Under the pieces are notes generated by a model. That model made no database searches, was not told the DNA's origin, and was given only the letters and a program-made list of their open reading frames with translations. 64,000 bases of DNA from Termitidicoccus mucosus (lineage in GTDB: Bacteria > Verrucomicrobiota > Verrucomicrobiia > Opitutales > Opitutaceae): positions 2,418,001-2,482,000 of the forward strand of contig NZ_CP109796.1 of assembly GCF_038725785.1 (NCBI RefSeq), read 5' to 3'. A program made the position numbers and the translations under genes. How positions within the stretch are numbered: position 1 is the first letter of the stretch; the number at the start of each line of letters is the position of its first letter. Of the stretch, positions 8,679 through 16,499 are shown in pieces.

Positions 8679-9611
8679 TTAGAATGGCCTTGCCCTGATC
8701 CTGCCGGTGACGGGGAGATAATCCCACCCTTTGCCAGACCCTCCCTCCTTTGGACTCCACCTGACTTTGATTAAATTGCCATCGTATGTCACTTCGTACT
8801 CATTTGCGCCATCAGAGCTCACTATTGGCGGCAGGGGAAGACGCGGGCGCTGATGCTTTATTTGGGCATCGCCCCATTTCCAGCCAAGCGTCTTCCCGTC
8901 GCAAGACGCACCTGTCAGGAGTCCATCCGCGTATGTGAAAGCCATGTCAACTCCATGCGCGCCCTTGATGCCTGCCAGCATTCCATCGTCATTTCTGGAA
9001 ATTTTTACGGAATTGCCCAAAGTGCCGCCCATGGCATCCACCAAGCCTTGCGGGTTGTAATTAAATTCCAGGTATGATTGTTTGCCGGGCCGGACCGTGG
9101 TAATGCGCTTTAACCGCCCGTCCTTGTAATAAAATTTCCTTTGCAAGCCGTTGTGGCGGGCTTCCGATAATTTCCCGTCACTGTAAACATACCGCTCGTC
9201 ATTGCCAACACCGGTTATTAGAATTGTATTTTCACCAATCGCTTCCAAGCGCCAGGCGCCTTCCTTGGAAACCGGATTGTTTTGCAGCAAAAACATCCGG
9301 CCATCCATATCCCTCCATTCATACAGGTTGGCATCCCGCTGTAAGACATATGAATCCATGATCGGGATATATAATTCACTGTAATACCGTTCGCCATCAA
9401 ATACCAGCCTGTGCGCCAGCCTTATGGCGTCATTTTTGTCATCCATCCGGATTTCAAACGGCCCCAGGCGCGGCGTTCCATCGGGCCATGCGCTTAATGA
9501 TTCGAAGGGAATGGATTCGCGCAAGCCCAGGAAAGGCGCGCACCAAGTGCCTGCCACCGATAAAAGGGCGGCTGCCCCAAGAAATAATAATATTAAGTTT
9601 TTCCCCGGCAT
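8679..9611 (-). CDS. Secreted YD-repeat-like hypothetical protein
   Basis: The 310-residue protein starts with a hydrophobic signal segment (NLILLFLGAAALLSVAGTWC). The Cys at its end could act as a lipobox residue, though the motif is imperfect. The body repeats a short beta-hairpin pattern of the YD/RHS type: RYVYSDGKLSEA, KFYYKDGRLKRI, FNYNPQGLVDAM, MAFTYADGLLTG. I cannot name a function; RHS/YD repeats usually form beta shells in surface proteins, but this is far shorter than a typical RHS protein. Its ATG overlaps the stop of the O-antigen-ligase-like gene (TAATG), implying translational coupling, and the rhodanese gene follows at 5 bases. Confidence 0.65.
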   Translation of the reverse strand: MPGKNLILLFLGAAALLSVAGTWCAPFLGLRESIPFESLSAWPDGTPRLGPFEIRMDDKNDAIRLAHRLVFDGERYYSELYIPIMDSYVLQRDANLYEWRDMDGRMFLLQNNPVSKEGAWRLEAIGENTILITGVGNDERYVYSDGKLSEARHNGLQRKFYYKDGRLKRITTVRPGKQSYLEFNYNPQGLVDAMGGTLGNSVKISRNDDGMLAGIKGAHGVDMAFTYADGLLTGASCDGKTLGWKWGDAQIKHQRPRLPLPPIVSSDGANEYEVTYDGNLIKVRWSPKEGGSGKGWDYLPVTGRIRARPF

Positions 9612-11074
9612 TATGAATCAATGCAATAATCAATAACTTTCTGAAAACCGGCTTCGTCCAGAATTCCATCCCCTTCAAGAAATACAACCGGACACTTGTT
9701 TTGTCGCGCCCAGCTTCTCCAAGCCTCCGCCACATGCCATCTGTCTGCCTGAGGCAGAAATAGCAGTTGGATTTTCATTGGCGCCGAAGGTGGAGCCACC
9801 GGGCAAACCAGAATGACACCTTGGTTATCCTTTGGCGGGCGCGTGCCCCAGCTTCCGACTCGCGCCCCAAGCACAACAACCCTCCCGCCATCGCAATTAT
9901 TCAGTTCCGCACCCGGTTCAACAACCTGTATCGCGTGGAGATAATCCATGTTCTCGCAAAACAGTTTCCGAATACGCCGGCCATGGCACGGGCCAAGGAT
10001 CTTGTAGTCAGGAACGATGGTCAAATCGGGTGCTTTTTGGGGCGCTCCCGGCTTGCATAACCAAATAGTGCCCGCAGCCGCATGGCTGATACGAACAGGG
10101 TCCTTCCCAATGGAAGCCAGGCCGAAAAGATACAGGGACAGGACGCAAAAAAGACTGATGGAAAAAGACAAAAGCATGGGACCTGGCAATGCGATATGCC
10201 TTTTCCTGCCGCCGTAAAATCCCGCGATAATCAAAACGCCTGCGGCAAGCAAGGCGAGGGGCAGGCTGTTATATATGGTCGAGTAGCATGCGTTGACCAT
10301 TGTAAAAAATACCATCATGGCTCCCGCCCCGGCCAGCAATCCCCTGCCCGACGGTGACACCAGGCCGGCCAGCCGATGACATAACAATATGCCCGCCAGC
10401 AGGAAAAATAGAATGAGGCCAAGCGCGGGCAGCCCCCATTCGACCGCAATGTTAAGATAGGAGTTCACCATGCTGCCGTGCATGGTTTGGGATGACAAAT
10501 CCTGATACCAGTTGTCATAATTCAGTCCGGCGCTTCCATTGCCCCATCCCAAAACCGGCTTGTCCGCGACCATCTTCGCTCCTCCCGCCCATAGCGTTAA
10601 TCGATTTGTGACAGATTTATCCCCCTGAACCGCGAGGGAAAAGCGTCCCCAGGCATTGGTGGCAATGAGTGCGACAAGTATGACGAAGATTCGCAGGCCA
10701 GTGTTCTTCATGCTCTTCATTTGAAGCCATATTGCGATGCAACGCTGACGCATGGCAGGCAGAAATGCTTGATGGTTGACGGGCCGGAATACCCGTTCTG
10801 CCAACGGTTTTTCTGCGATAAGTCCAAAAATAATAATCGAACACAGACTTGAAAATATCGCCCAACGGGAACAGGTGCCGACCAATAATGCCAGCGCGGC
10901 GCACTCGACAACCCAAATCATATTCTGGACATAGCCTGCCAATTTTTCTTTTTCGAAATACCATGAAAATATCCAAATAAATGGCAGGCACATGCCGATT
11001 GCCACGGCGGCATCATTTGGATTCGACCACCAATAGCACAACCGCGGAAGATCATTGTAATAGTATAAACTCAC
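9611..11074 (-). CDS. O-antigen-ligase/polymerase-like membrane protein, N-terminally short, with soluble C-terminal extension
   Basis: The 487-residue protein is a polytopic membrane protein. It has the periplasmic-loop signature of the Wzy_C/O-antigen ligase family: NRLTLWAGGAKMVADKPVLG, then W-G-N-G and HGSMVNSYLNIAVEWGLPAL (roughly residues 168-232). It opens at GTG 11074 directly in the SNPNDAAVAIGMCLPF segment. In relatives that N-P-N motif normally lies well inside the protein, and here a TAA lies 9 bases upstream. I therefore suspect loss of about 100-150 N-terminal residues. After the last helix (about residue 330) there is a soluble tail of about 150 residues (VVVLGARVGSWGTRPP, PVVFLEGDGILDEAGFQ) that I do not recognise. 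The gene may be a fragment or a divergent family member. Confidence 0.65.
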   Translation of the reverse strand: MSLYYYNDLPRLCYWWSNPNDAAVAIGMCLPFIWIFSWYFEKEKLAGYVQNMIWVVECAALALLVGTCSRWAIFSSLCSIIIFGLIAEKPLAERVFRPVNHQAFLPAMRQRCIAIWLQMKSMKNTGLRIFVILVALIATNAWGRFSLAVQGDKSVTNRLTLWAGGAKMVADKPVLGWGNGSAGLNYDNWYQDLSSQTMHGSMVNSYLNIAVEWGLPALGLILFFLLAGILLCHRLAGLVSPSGRGLLAGAGAMMVFFTMVNACYSTIYNSLPLALLAAGVLIIAGFYGGRKRHIALPGPMLLSFSISLFCVLSLYLFGLASIGKDPVRISHAAAGTIWLCKPGAPQKAPDLTIVPDYKILGPCHGRRIRKLFCENMDYLHAIQVVEPGAELNNCDGGRVVVLGARVGSWGTRPPKDNQGVILVCPVAPPSAPMKIQLLFLPQADRWHVAEAWRSWARQNKCPVVFLEGDGILDEAGFQKVIDYCIDS

Positions 11075-11200
11075 GATGCTTTAGAAAAATGAATATTATT
11101 GCCGAAACGGTTCCGCCTCATGATGGTTTTATTTTTCCCATTCGGTTGGTTTTTTATAAAGCTCTAAGAGCGTCTATCAAAAAGAAAAGTTGAAGGTGAT

Positions 11201-11320
11201 CTGTTTTGATCACAGAGGACACAGAGCGCGACCCACAGAGGGCACGGAGACCAAGCCTGAAAAGCGCTTTTCTCTCTGTGCTCTCCGTGTCGGAGCTCTG
11301 TGTTCTCTGTGTCAAAACAG
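11201..11320. repeat. Imperfect long inverted repeat in the gap upstream of the O-antigen-ligase-like gene
   Basis: The left arm at 11201-11227 (beginning ctgttttgatcacagag) pairs with the right arm at 11295-11320, with one base unpaired and one substitution. The interior holds further self-complementary CACAGAG/CTCTGTG blocks. Outside it, aaagctctaagagcg near 11158 and cgctctaaagctttt near 11366 form a second, outer imperfect pair, so the full unit may span about 11155-11385. The DUF1573 stop codon (11370-11372) lies inside the right outer arm. Confidence 0.65.
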
Positions 11321-11369
11321 ACTTCATTTGCCTTTTCGCGTCTTTGCGTTGGTTATTTTGTTAGGCGCT

Positions 11370-12068
11370 CTAAAGCTTTTTACGATTTTCGCCAATATAT
11401 GCAATGATTTCGATATTTTCGTAATAATTTTCTGGATTTGGCGACACTGTGATAATATCCGCGCATTTCATGCCGCTTTTGGGACGGACATGGACGTAAA
11501 AACGGTTGCTGTCCTGAGTGGGTTCAATACGGACAGCGAAATGCCCGTCTCTCACAAAAAGATTTTCGGCATTAAACTTAATATCCCCCGTATTGCCTTT
11601 GTCGGGAGCATCAAAAGTCACTTGAAGGCGTTGTTCGCTCATTTCTCCGTCCGCCTGCCACCTGAGCATGAGCGGAGTCACGGTTACATGGGTCGGTATT
11701 GTGACATGACCGCGAAGCATGTATTCACCTTCTTTTTCATCGGTTTCAATGGCAACCACAACATATCCTTGATCCCCCTTGTCGATTGTGTCCATTTTAA
11801 TATTTATTACCCCAGTCTCACCAGGCTCAAAGATTGTCTTGGCCAGCTCATAACTGGAGCACCCGCAGCTCAGCTCGACTTTGTTGATTTTAATGACATC
11901 AGGCCCTTTGTTTGTAAACTTGTAGGAAAAGCTTGCATACCGCTCCCCCCGCGGCAAAGTGAGTTTTTTCCCTGTTTCTTGAAAAACCAGCGACTGCGAA
12001 AAAAGCGGACCGGTTAATAAATGCGAAGCAATCATGCAAATTGCTAATTTTGTAATTTTAAACAACAT
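11370..12068 (-). CDS. Secreted DUF1573-domain protein
   Basis: The 232-residue protein has a signal peptide (LAICMIASHLLTGPLFSQS) followed by the immunoglobulin-like DUF1573 fold. The diagnostic segment is YKFTNKGPDVIKINKVELSC, then GCS and F-E-P-G-E-T-G, about residues 50-90, with the conserved Cys-Gly-Cys. The domain's role is unknown, though it is common in secreted proteins of Bacteroidota, Planctomycetota and Verrucomicrobiota. ATG 12068 (MLFKITKL) is preferred because the signal peptide then starts properly; an upstream in-frame start would run into the preceding gene. The start lies about 25 bases after the stop of the preceding secreted protein, so the two are probably one operon. 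Confidence 0.82.
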   Translation of the reverse strand: MLFKITKLAICMIASHLLTGPLFSQSLVFQETGKKLTLPRGERYASFSYKFTNKGPDVIKINKVELSCGCSSYELAKTIFEPGETGVINIKMDTIDKGDQGYVVVAIETDEKEGEYMLRGHVTIPTHVTVTPLMLRWQADGEMSEQRLQVTFDAPDKGNTGDIKFNAENLFVRDGHFAVRIEPTQDSNRFYVHVRPKSGMKCADIITVSPNPENYYENIEIIAYIGENRKKL

Positions 12069-12093
12069 AATATTTGATTTCGAGGTTGCGGTG

Positions 12094-12942
12094 CTAGAAG
12101 ACCATGTTGCAATAGCGCGCCACAGTATTATATTCAAAGCAGAACCACGGAATCCATCTTCCGAGGTTCTCGCTCCAATATACACGAATGCATATGGGAT
12201 AGGCGATATGCTCCATATTGGTTTTAATCATATATCTAATATCTGCAATCAATAATTTCCCCTGGTTTTTGAACTCGGTATGCGGTGTGGAGCCGCCCCA
12301 TGAGAATGCCGTGGATTGTGTCATGCAGCCGCAGCAGTTTCTATCAGCAGGGAATGGATCCGGGGTGGCGTCAAGTTCACCGGAATCTAGAATTTCCTTC
12401 AATCGATAGAAAGACTCCCCCGGAACAAAACCCGTGAAATGGGTGTTCATATGGCCAATCTTCGAGGTAAACATCCAATAAGCCTCGGCAAGACCGTAGT
12501 CGGTCAGCAACTCCGGACGGCGAATGGCCTTGCCCTGCCTCAAAGAGTGTCGCATTTTCATATAACCGGTCTGCTTGATTGACAGTTCTCCGTTCGAAAC
12601 TTTTTTGATTGACTCATAATACTCATCAAAATTTCTGGCACAGAATGCACGGACATTCCTGTTGATTTCATCATGCAATGCCAGATCCTGCTTCATCGAT
12701 AATGTCACCTCTGCCTGTCCGTCATTATGTTCTTCAATATTTAAATCAATCAATCCGCCATTACCGTCTTTTAGGGACGCTGATGGTTTTTCATGCCAAT
12801 TTTTGAAGCGTTCCCGGCCTGGTGCTAATTTTTCCGCTGGACTTAAGTCATCTGCAACTGCAAGCGAATTTGCGGGGAATATGGCTATAGAGGTTATCAA
12901 AATTATTAATAAAGCTTGAATTGTTATTTTAAAGTAAAGCAT
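12094..12942 (-). CDS. Secreted Cys-rich hypothetical protein
   Basis: I do not recognise this 282-residue protein. It has a clear signal peptide (ALLIILITSIAIFPANSLAV). The mature part is mixed alpha/beta with many Tyr and Trp residues and a Cys-dense region late in the chain (RNCCGCMTQS, then YPICIRVYW, WFCFEY and RYCNMVF at the end). That suggests disulfides after export. A good ribosome-binding sequence (ggaga) lies just before the ATG at 12940-12942, which is uncommon in this window. It sits between a 49-residue secreted peptide upstream and the DUF1573 gene downstream, all on the minus strand. Function is unknown. Confidence 0.65.
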   Translation of the reverse strand: MLYFKITIQALLIILITSIAIFPANSLAVADDLSPAEKLAPGRERFKNWHEKPSASLKDGNGGLIDLNIEEHNDGQAEVTLSMKQDLALHDEINRNVRAFCARNFDEYYESIKKVSNGELSIKQTGYMKMRHSLRQGKAIRRPELLTDYGLAEAYWMFTSKIGHMNTHFTGFVPGESFYRLKEILDSGELDATPDPFPADRNCCGCMTQSTAFSWGGSTPHTEFKNQGKLLIADIRYMIKTNMEHIAYPICIRVYWSENLGRWIPWFCFEYNTVARYCNMVF

Positions 12943-13011
12943 AATATTTCTCCGCTGAACGCGTTCCGATTCCTTATGGTTTGCACATATTTATCCTATC
13001 TTTTCTGTTTA

Positions 13012-13043
13012 GATATCCCCGCCCCAAAGAGCGGGGACATCTA
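13012..13043. terminator. GC-rich hairpin, possible terminator or attenuator
   Basis: The sequence gatatccccgcccc, a short aaag loop and agcggggacatct forms a stable hairpin in the 127-base gap between the 49-residue peptide gene and the secreted Cys-rich gene. Neither side has a strong T run on the minus strand, so a partial terminator, attenuator or mRNA-stabilising stem is possible. Confidence 0.4.
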
Positions 13044-13069
13044 TTTAGTTGTTTAAGCCTTCTACTACT

Positions 13070-13219
13070 TTACTCACAGACCATTGTGTTGCTTTGGCTA
13101 GACAACTTGACGCAAGCCCCGGGGCCCGCTGGACAGGAACCCGTCGAACCACATGCATACAATCTAATGCAGGTGGCCATAGTCATTGACATTAATATTG
13201 CTAATATTAGCTTTTTCAT
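13070..13219 (-). CDS. 49-residue secreted Cys-rich peptide
   Basis: A short open frame from ATG 13217-13219 to TAA 13070-13072. It starts MKKLILAILMSMTMATC, a compact signal peptide ending at Cys17, so processing as a small lipoprotein or secreted peptide is possible. Four more Cys follow (YACGSTGSCPAGPGACVKL and a final VCE). It lies in the same direction and spacing as its neighbours in the island. A similar small peptide start (MIKKIILSVLVLGGLTFG) occurs at 17651. I cannot assign a function. Support comes from the signal-like start, the Cys content and the lack of any overlapping gene. Confidence 0.5.
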   Translation of the reverse strand: MKKLILAILMSMTMATCIRLYACGSTGSCPAGPGACVKLSSQSNTMVCE

Positions 13220-13362
13220 GATGTTATTTTGTTTATTGTTATTTTGTCATTCATAATACGCTCTCCAAAATGAAGGTTGGTAATATTATGACAAAAGGTA
13301 AAATTCATTGATGCGCATTGCGAAATTTATCGATAACATAATCTGAATTGTATTTTTTTGTT

Positions 13363-14274
13363 TTATTGGGCGGACGTCGTTAAGCTTATATATATATCGT
13401 CGATATCAACCTCGCTCAATTCTTTAGCATTACCACCGTATTTAATATAATTTCTAATCTGGCTGGAACTAGTCGGAGCTTCCCTGGTTTCTTTTTCATA
13501 ATCACTAATTGCATCACTTACTGCTTTCCCCGCCCACCAATTAATCGGGGAAGTCGTCATAGCACCTTTATCGCTCACCCACAGTTCGGTATCCCAAATA
13601 GGATCCACTGGTTGAATATCTTTTATTATCCATCGGTATTTCGAATCGGAGGCGGTGGCTCCAGACGACATGTCTGCATATCCTGTGAAATTAAAGTCCG
13701 AAGGAAGATACTGTTTAATATCTTCATAGTTTTTCGGTGCATCACCATTATGCGCCTTGGAGAAATCAGAAACTGCTTGGCATAATACTTTAGATGCAAG
13801 CCCCTTGGCAAACCAACGAAGCCAAGCCATGGCTTGTCTATAATCAGCCACGGTTTCCATTGGTCCCGCGGTTGCATAAAGCCATTCTTTATCAGTCAGG
13901 TATTTGAATTCTGATATGGCATACTTAGGATTATTATTAACGAATTTGCTTAATTTTTCAATTTTGCCCAGTCAACTATCGAGTGCGTCTTCAATCTGTT
14001 CCATGTTATCCTCAACCACGGCGGTGCCCTGGTTTAATTTGTTCAAGTTATCCTCAATGCTTTGTAACAGTAGCTTGGATTGCCTCAAGTTCTTTTGTAG
14101 CTTAAATCCCTCATTTCTACTTAATTTCAAATCTCTCAATGCCTGATCCCTGGCGCCTATCAAACCGGGCATTGCTGTTTTGATACTATTAATGTCGAAA
14201 ATGAGTTTGGCTAAAACCCCAATCAAAATTATCAAGCCAAGCGAAATAAGCATTATATTCCTATGATTTTTCAT
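13363..14274 (-). pseudogene. Membrane coiled-coil paralogue A, interrupted by TGA at the conserved hinge Trp
   Basis: This is the first of five related genes. The frame runs from ATG 14272-14274 (signal anchor NIMLISLGLIILIGVLAKLI), through a coiled-coil region, to TGA at 13972-13974. It then continues open in the same frame to 13363. The continuation L-G-K-I-E-K-L-S-K-F-V, PKYAISEFKYLTDKEWL aligns with the paralogues' ELDRWLGNIIQLRNFI and EYAIPEFKYLTTKDWL, so the stop falls exactly at the hinge Trp codon (TGG in the others). The C-terminal part keeps both N-G-x-x-P-type repeats (FSKAHNGDAPKNYEDIKQYL and the weaker EKETREAPTSSSQIRNYI). It is otherwise undamaged, so the mutation looks recent. 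Function is unknown. Confidence 0.75.
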
Positions 14275-14414
14275 TGTTGCAATATAGATTCACCCACAGA
14301 GGGCACGGAGAAGTACTGAGTATAAAATTATTTTCTGTCTTTATCAGAGTCTCTTCGTGGTTGATTTGATTATCTTTGACCATGTTCATTGTTGGCCTGG
14401 GCAGGCAGTTTACA

Positions 14415-15380
14415 TTAATATTCTTTTTTCATCAAGCTTAGAAATATTTCGTCGATTTTATTCCTATTTTTATCAGCCCATTTGTTAGTTTTGGTATCGA
14501 TATATTTGTTGATTTGATCAAAACTGGTTGGCTCAGAGCCATTAGTTTTTACATAGTCTGAAATTGCACTTTGCACAGAATCAACCGTCCACGCCCCATT
14601 TTTGACACCCATGCCGACCCCCTTGTAGTGCACTTCTCCGGTATTGCTCACCCAGACTTGACTGTTCCATATATTATCAATCGGCGGCCCTGCTTCTGTG
14701 ATTATCCATTGTCCATCCTTCCATACTTCTCTATCAGTATTCCCTGATTCATTGGTTTCATATCTTTCGAGAATATCGGGATCAAAATCCGGAGGAAGAT
14801 ACTTGGTAATATCTCCCAGTTTTGTTGGAAGGTTACCATTATTGGCATTGGTAAAATCCTTGACGGCCTGGCCAAATATACTGCTTGCCGCTAATGTGGC
14901 AGTTTGCCTAAGCTCGGCCAGTGCAGCCCTGCAATTTGCCTCGCTCTGCATTGAGCCACTTTCAGTTACCGCAAGCCAGTCCTTCGCGGTTAAATATTTA
15001 AATTCCGGTATAGCGTATTGAGGGTGATATGTGATAAAATTTTTTAATTTGCGAATGGCAACAAACCAGCGATCCAGCTCGCGTCCCTCACCCTGCATGT
15101 TCTCTTCATCCGCAGCAATGCGCAACTTCGACTCTTGCTCCAGTTTGCTTAAGACTTCCCTAAGATCTTTTATCTTTTCATTGTATTCGCTTATTGCCTT
15201 TTGAAGCCTAATGTTTTCATTTTCACGAGATACCAGATCTTCCAATGCCTTGACTGTCGTGCTCCTATAGCCAGCCATTGCTTTTTCCCCGTCAATGATA
15301 TTAAGAAACAACGCAATGTTTACTCCAATCAAAAGAAGGAGCGTGGAGACAACCGCTATCTTAATTAAATGTTTTTTCAT
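14415..15380 (-). CDS. Membrane coiled-coil paralogue B
   Basis: I do not recognise this family by name. The 321-residue protein has a signal anchor at about 7-28 (KIAVVSTLLLLIGVNIALFL), a charged coiled-coil region at about 40-92, and the hinge ELDRW at 101-105. A conserved segment PQYAIPEFKYLTAKDWL follows at 120-136. A motif then occurs twice: FTNANNGNLPTKLGDITKYL (176-195) and YVKTNGSEPTSFDQINKYI (276-294), each a helix, an N-G turn, a Pro and another helix. Between them, QWIITEAGPPIDNIWNSQVW is conserved among paralogues. Topology suggests a single inner-membrane anchor with a periplasmic rod and globular end. It is the most divergent intact member of the array. Confidence 0.8.
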   Translation of the reverse strand: MKKHLIKIAVVSTLLLLIGVNIALFLNIIDGEKAMAGYRSTTVKALEDLVSRENENIRLQKAISEYNEKIKDLREVLSKLEQESKLRIAADEENMQGEGRELDRWFVAIRKLKNFITYHPQYAIPEFKYLTAKDWLAVTESGSMQSEANCRAALAELRQTATLAASSIFGQAVKDFTNANNGNLPTKLGDITKYLPPDFDPDILERYETNESGNTDREVWKDGQWIITEAGPPIDNIWNSQVWVSNTGEVHYKGVGMGVKNGAWTVDSVQSAISDYVKTNGSEPTSFDQINKYIDTKTNKWADKNRNKIDEIFLSLMKKEY

Positions 15381-15452
15381 GATCGCGATGGTTTAAAATG
15401 ACCTGCAAGCCGGTCCTACAGTGTTTTCATTGAACAGTGGCGCGGCAGCGCC

Positions 15453-15507
15453 GGTAGGGCGAAGCCTCCGGCTGAGCCGCGGCTCGGCAGGGACGCCTCG
15501 CCCTACC
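15453..15507. repeat. GC-rich hairpin of the dispersed five-copy family (copy a)
   Basis: A near-palindromic hairpin opens with ggtagggcgaagcctccggc and closes with gacgcctcgccctacc. It shares its core with copies near 23.7, 26.3, 37.3 and 62.2 kb. It lies in the gap between the Fn3-like lipoprotein and paralogue B and has none of the longer flanks seen in two other copies, so it may be truncated. Confidence 0.8.
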
Positions 15508-15617
15508 TTTGGGACAAGGGTAATAAAAAATATCATAAAAGGAGATATGAGACATAGCGCATTGTTTTTTCATTTTCCGCGCGTTTCGGCTGCCAATGAA
15601 TCTTTGCATGTTCGTGT

Positions 15618-16340
15618 TCATTCCGGTTTCTTGAAATCAGCCCCGAGCGGCCCCTGCCTGATGACAGGTTCGCCGGAAACCTTGATCTCGATTCGATACC
15701 AGTAGTCGGAATCCGGGTCAGGAAAGGTATCCACTATATTATCCTTCCATTCCATGGTTGAATAAACCTCCACCCCTCTGTTGTGAAAACCCAAGGGATC
15801 GGGGCTGCCGGCCCTTATTATTTTTATGTAGTCGTATTTGGCCTCGGGAAAATCCCACGAAATCGTCGCGGTCTTCTCGTCGCGAAACACGCTCCAGGAA
15901 TATCGCCGGGCAATCTCCGGGTAATTGCCAGCGCCCTTCTCATCGGGTTTCGCCCTTATCGGGCCAATGTAGTCCTCCGGCCCGTCAGGTGGCGTGACCT
16001 TCAGCCAATAGTAATAGGCCCGGGCTTCGATCAGCGTGTCCTTGTAGTGCTTGTCGCCCGGTTTCAAAGTTGCCAGCCGATCCCTGGCATCCGCCTGCCC
16101 CGTGGCATTTCTGTAAAGTTCGGTGGATTTGTAAACGGACAAATCATACGTCCACTCCAAATGGACAACCGCCCCGTTTCTGGTTGCGGAAAATGACTCC
16201 TGGGTCTGCCTTTTTGCAGCCGCCTGTGCCTGATTTTCCGGCTCCTTGTGTTTTGAACACGATGTGCATGCCAAAACAGCGAGCAATCCCGCCAGGCTTG
16301 CCATGTGGAATATGTTTTTTGTTTTCATTAGGTTGCGCAT
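15618..16340 (-). CDS. Fn3-like lipoprotein 1
   Basis: The product is a probable lipoprotein of about 236-240 residues. The N terminus has a lipobox (LLAVLACTSCSKHKE) after a hydrophobic signal; translation may start at ATG 16340 (MRNLM) or, more typically, at ATG 16328 (MKTKNIF). The mature part has two repeats that read as fibronectin-III-like beta domains. The first is around LEWTYDLSVYKSTELYRNAT, ending in YYYWLKVTPPDG. The second is around ISWDFPEAKYDYIKIIRAGS, ending in SDYWYRIEIKVSG. It is about 80 percent identical by eye to the gene at 18867-19583 and more distantly related to 24105-24812. It follows paralogue C in transcription order, with a hairpin between. Function is unknown. Confidence 0.8.
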   Translation of the reverse strand: MRNLMKTKNIFHMASLAGLLAVLACTSCSKHKEPENQAQAAAKRQTQESFSATRNGAVVHLEWTYDLSVYKSTELYRNATGQADARDRLATLKPGDKHYKDTLIEARAYYYWLKVTPPDGPEDYIGPIRAKPDEKGAGNYPEIARRYSWSVFRDEKTATISWDFPEAKYDYIKIIRAGSPDPLGFHNRGVEVYSTMEWKDNIVDTFPDPDSDYWYRIEIKVSGEPVIRQGPLGADFKKPE

Positions 16341-16398
16341 TGGCTTGTTCAGTGATGACTCTAGAATATCAAATTCTATTGGCCGGAATAAAAAGGCC

Positions 16399-16460
16399 AG
16401 GACAGAATGGCGCTAAGATAAGGACGATTGTCGTCATTTATCTTAGCGCCATTCCGTCCT
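16399..16460. repeat. 23-base inverted repeat hairpin, duplicated element (copy 1)
   Basis: The arms at 16399-16421 and 16438-16460 are complementary at 22 of 23 positions (aggacagaatggcgctaag on the left). The 16-base loop is itself partly palindromic (gacgattgtcgtc). It sits between paralogue C and lipoprotein 1. The same element occurs at 19642-19703 in the equivalent position. It could be a terminator with read-through or a mobile palindrome. Confidence 0.8.
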
Positions 16461-16499
16461 GACACCTTACGGATTCCACTGTATTTAAAATTGCTCACG

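Noticed and set aside
13972-13974. General UGA-to-Trp recoding or selenocysteine insertion at the stop in paralogue A
   Set aside because: Other genes in the window end normally at TGA, no selenocysteine machinery or obvious downstream stem was seen, and the paralogues have Trp rather than Cys. A point mutation is simpler.
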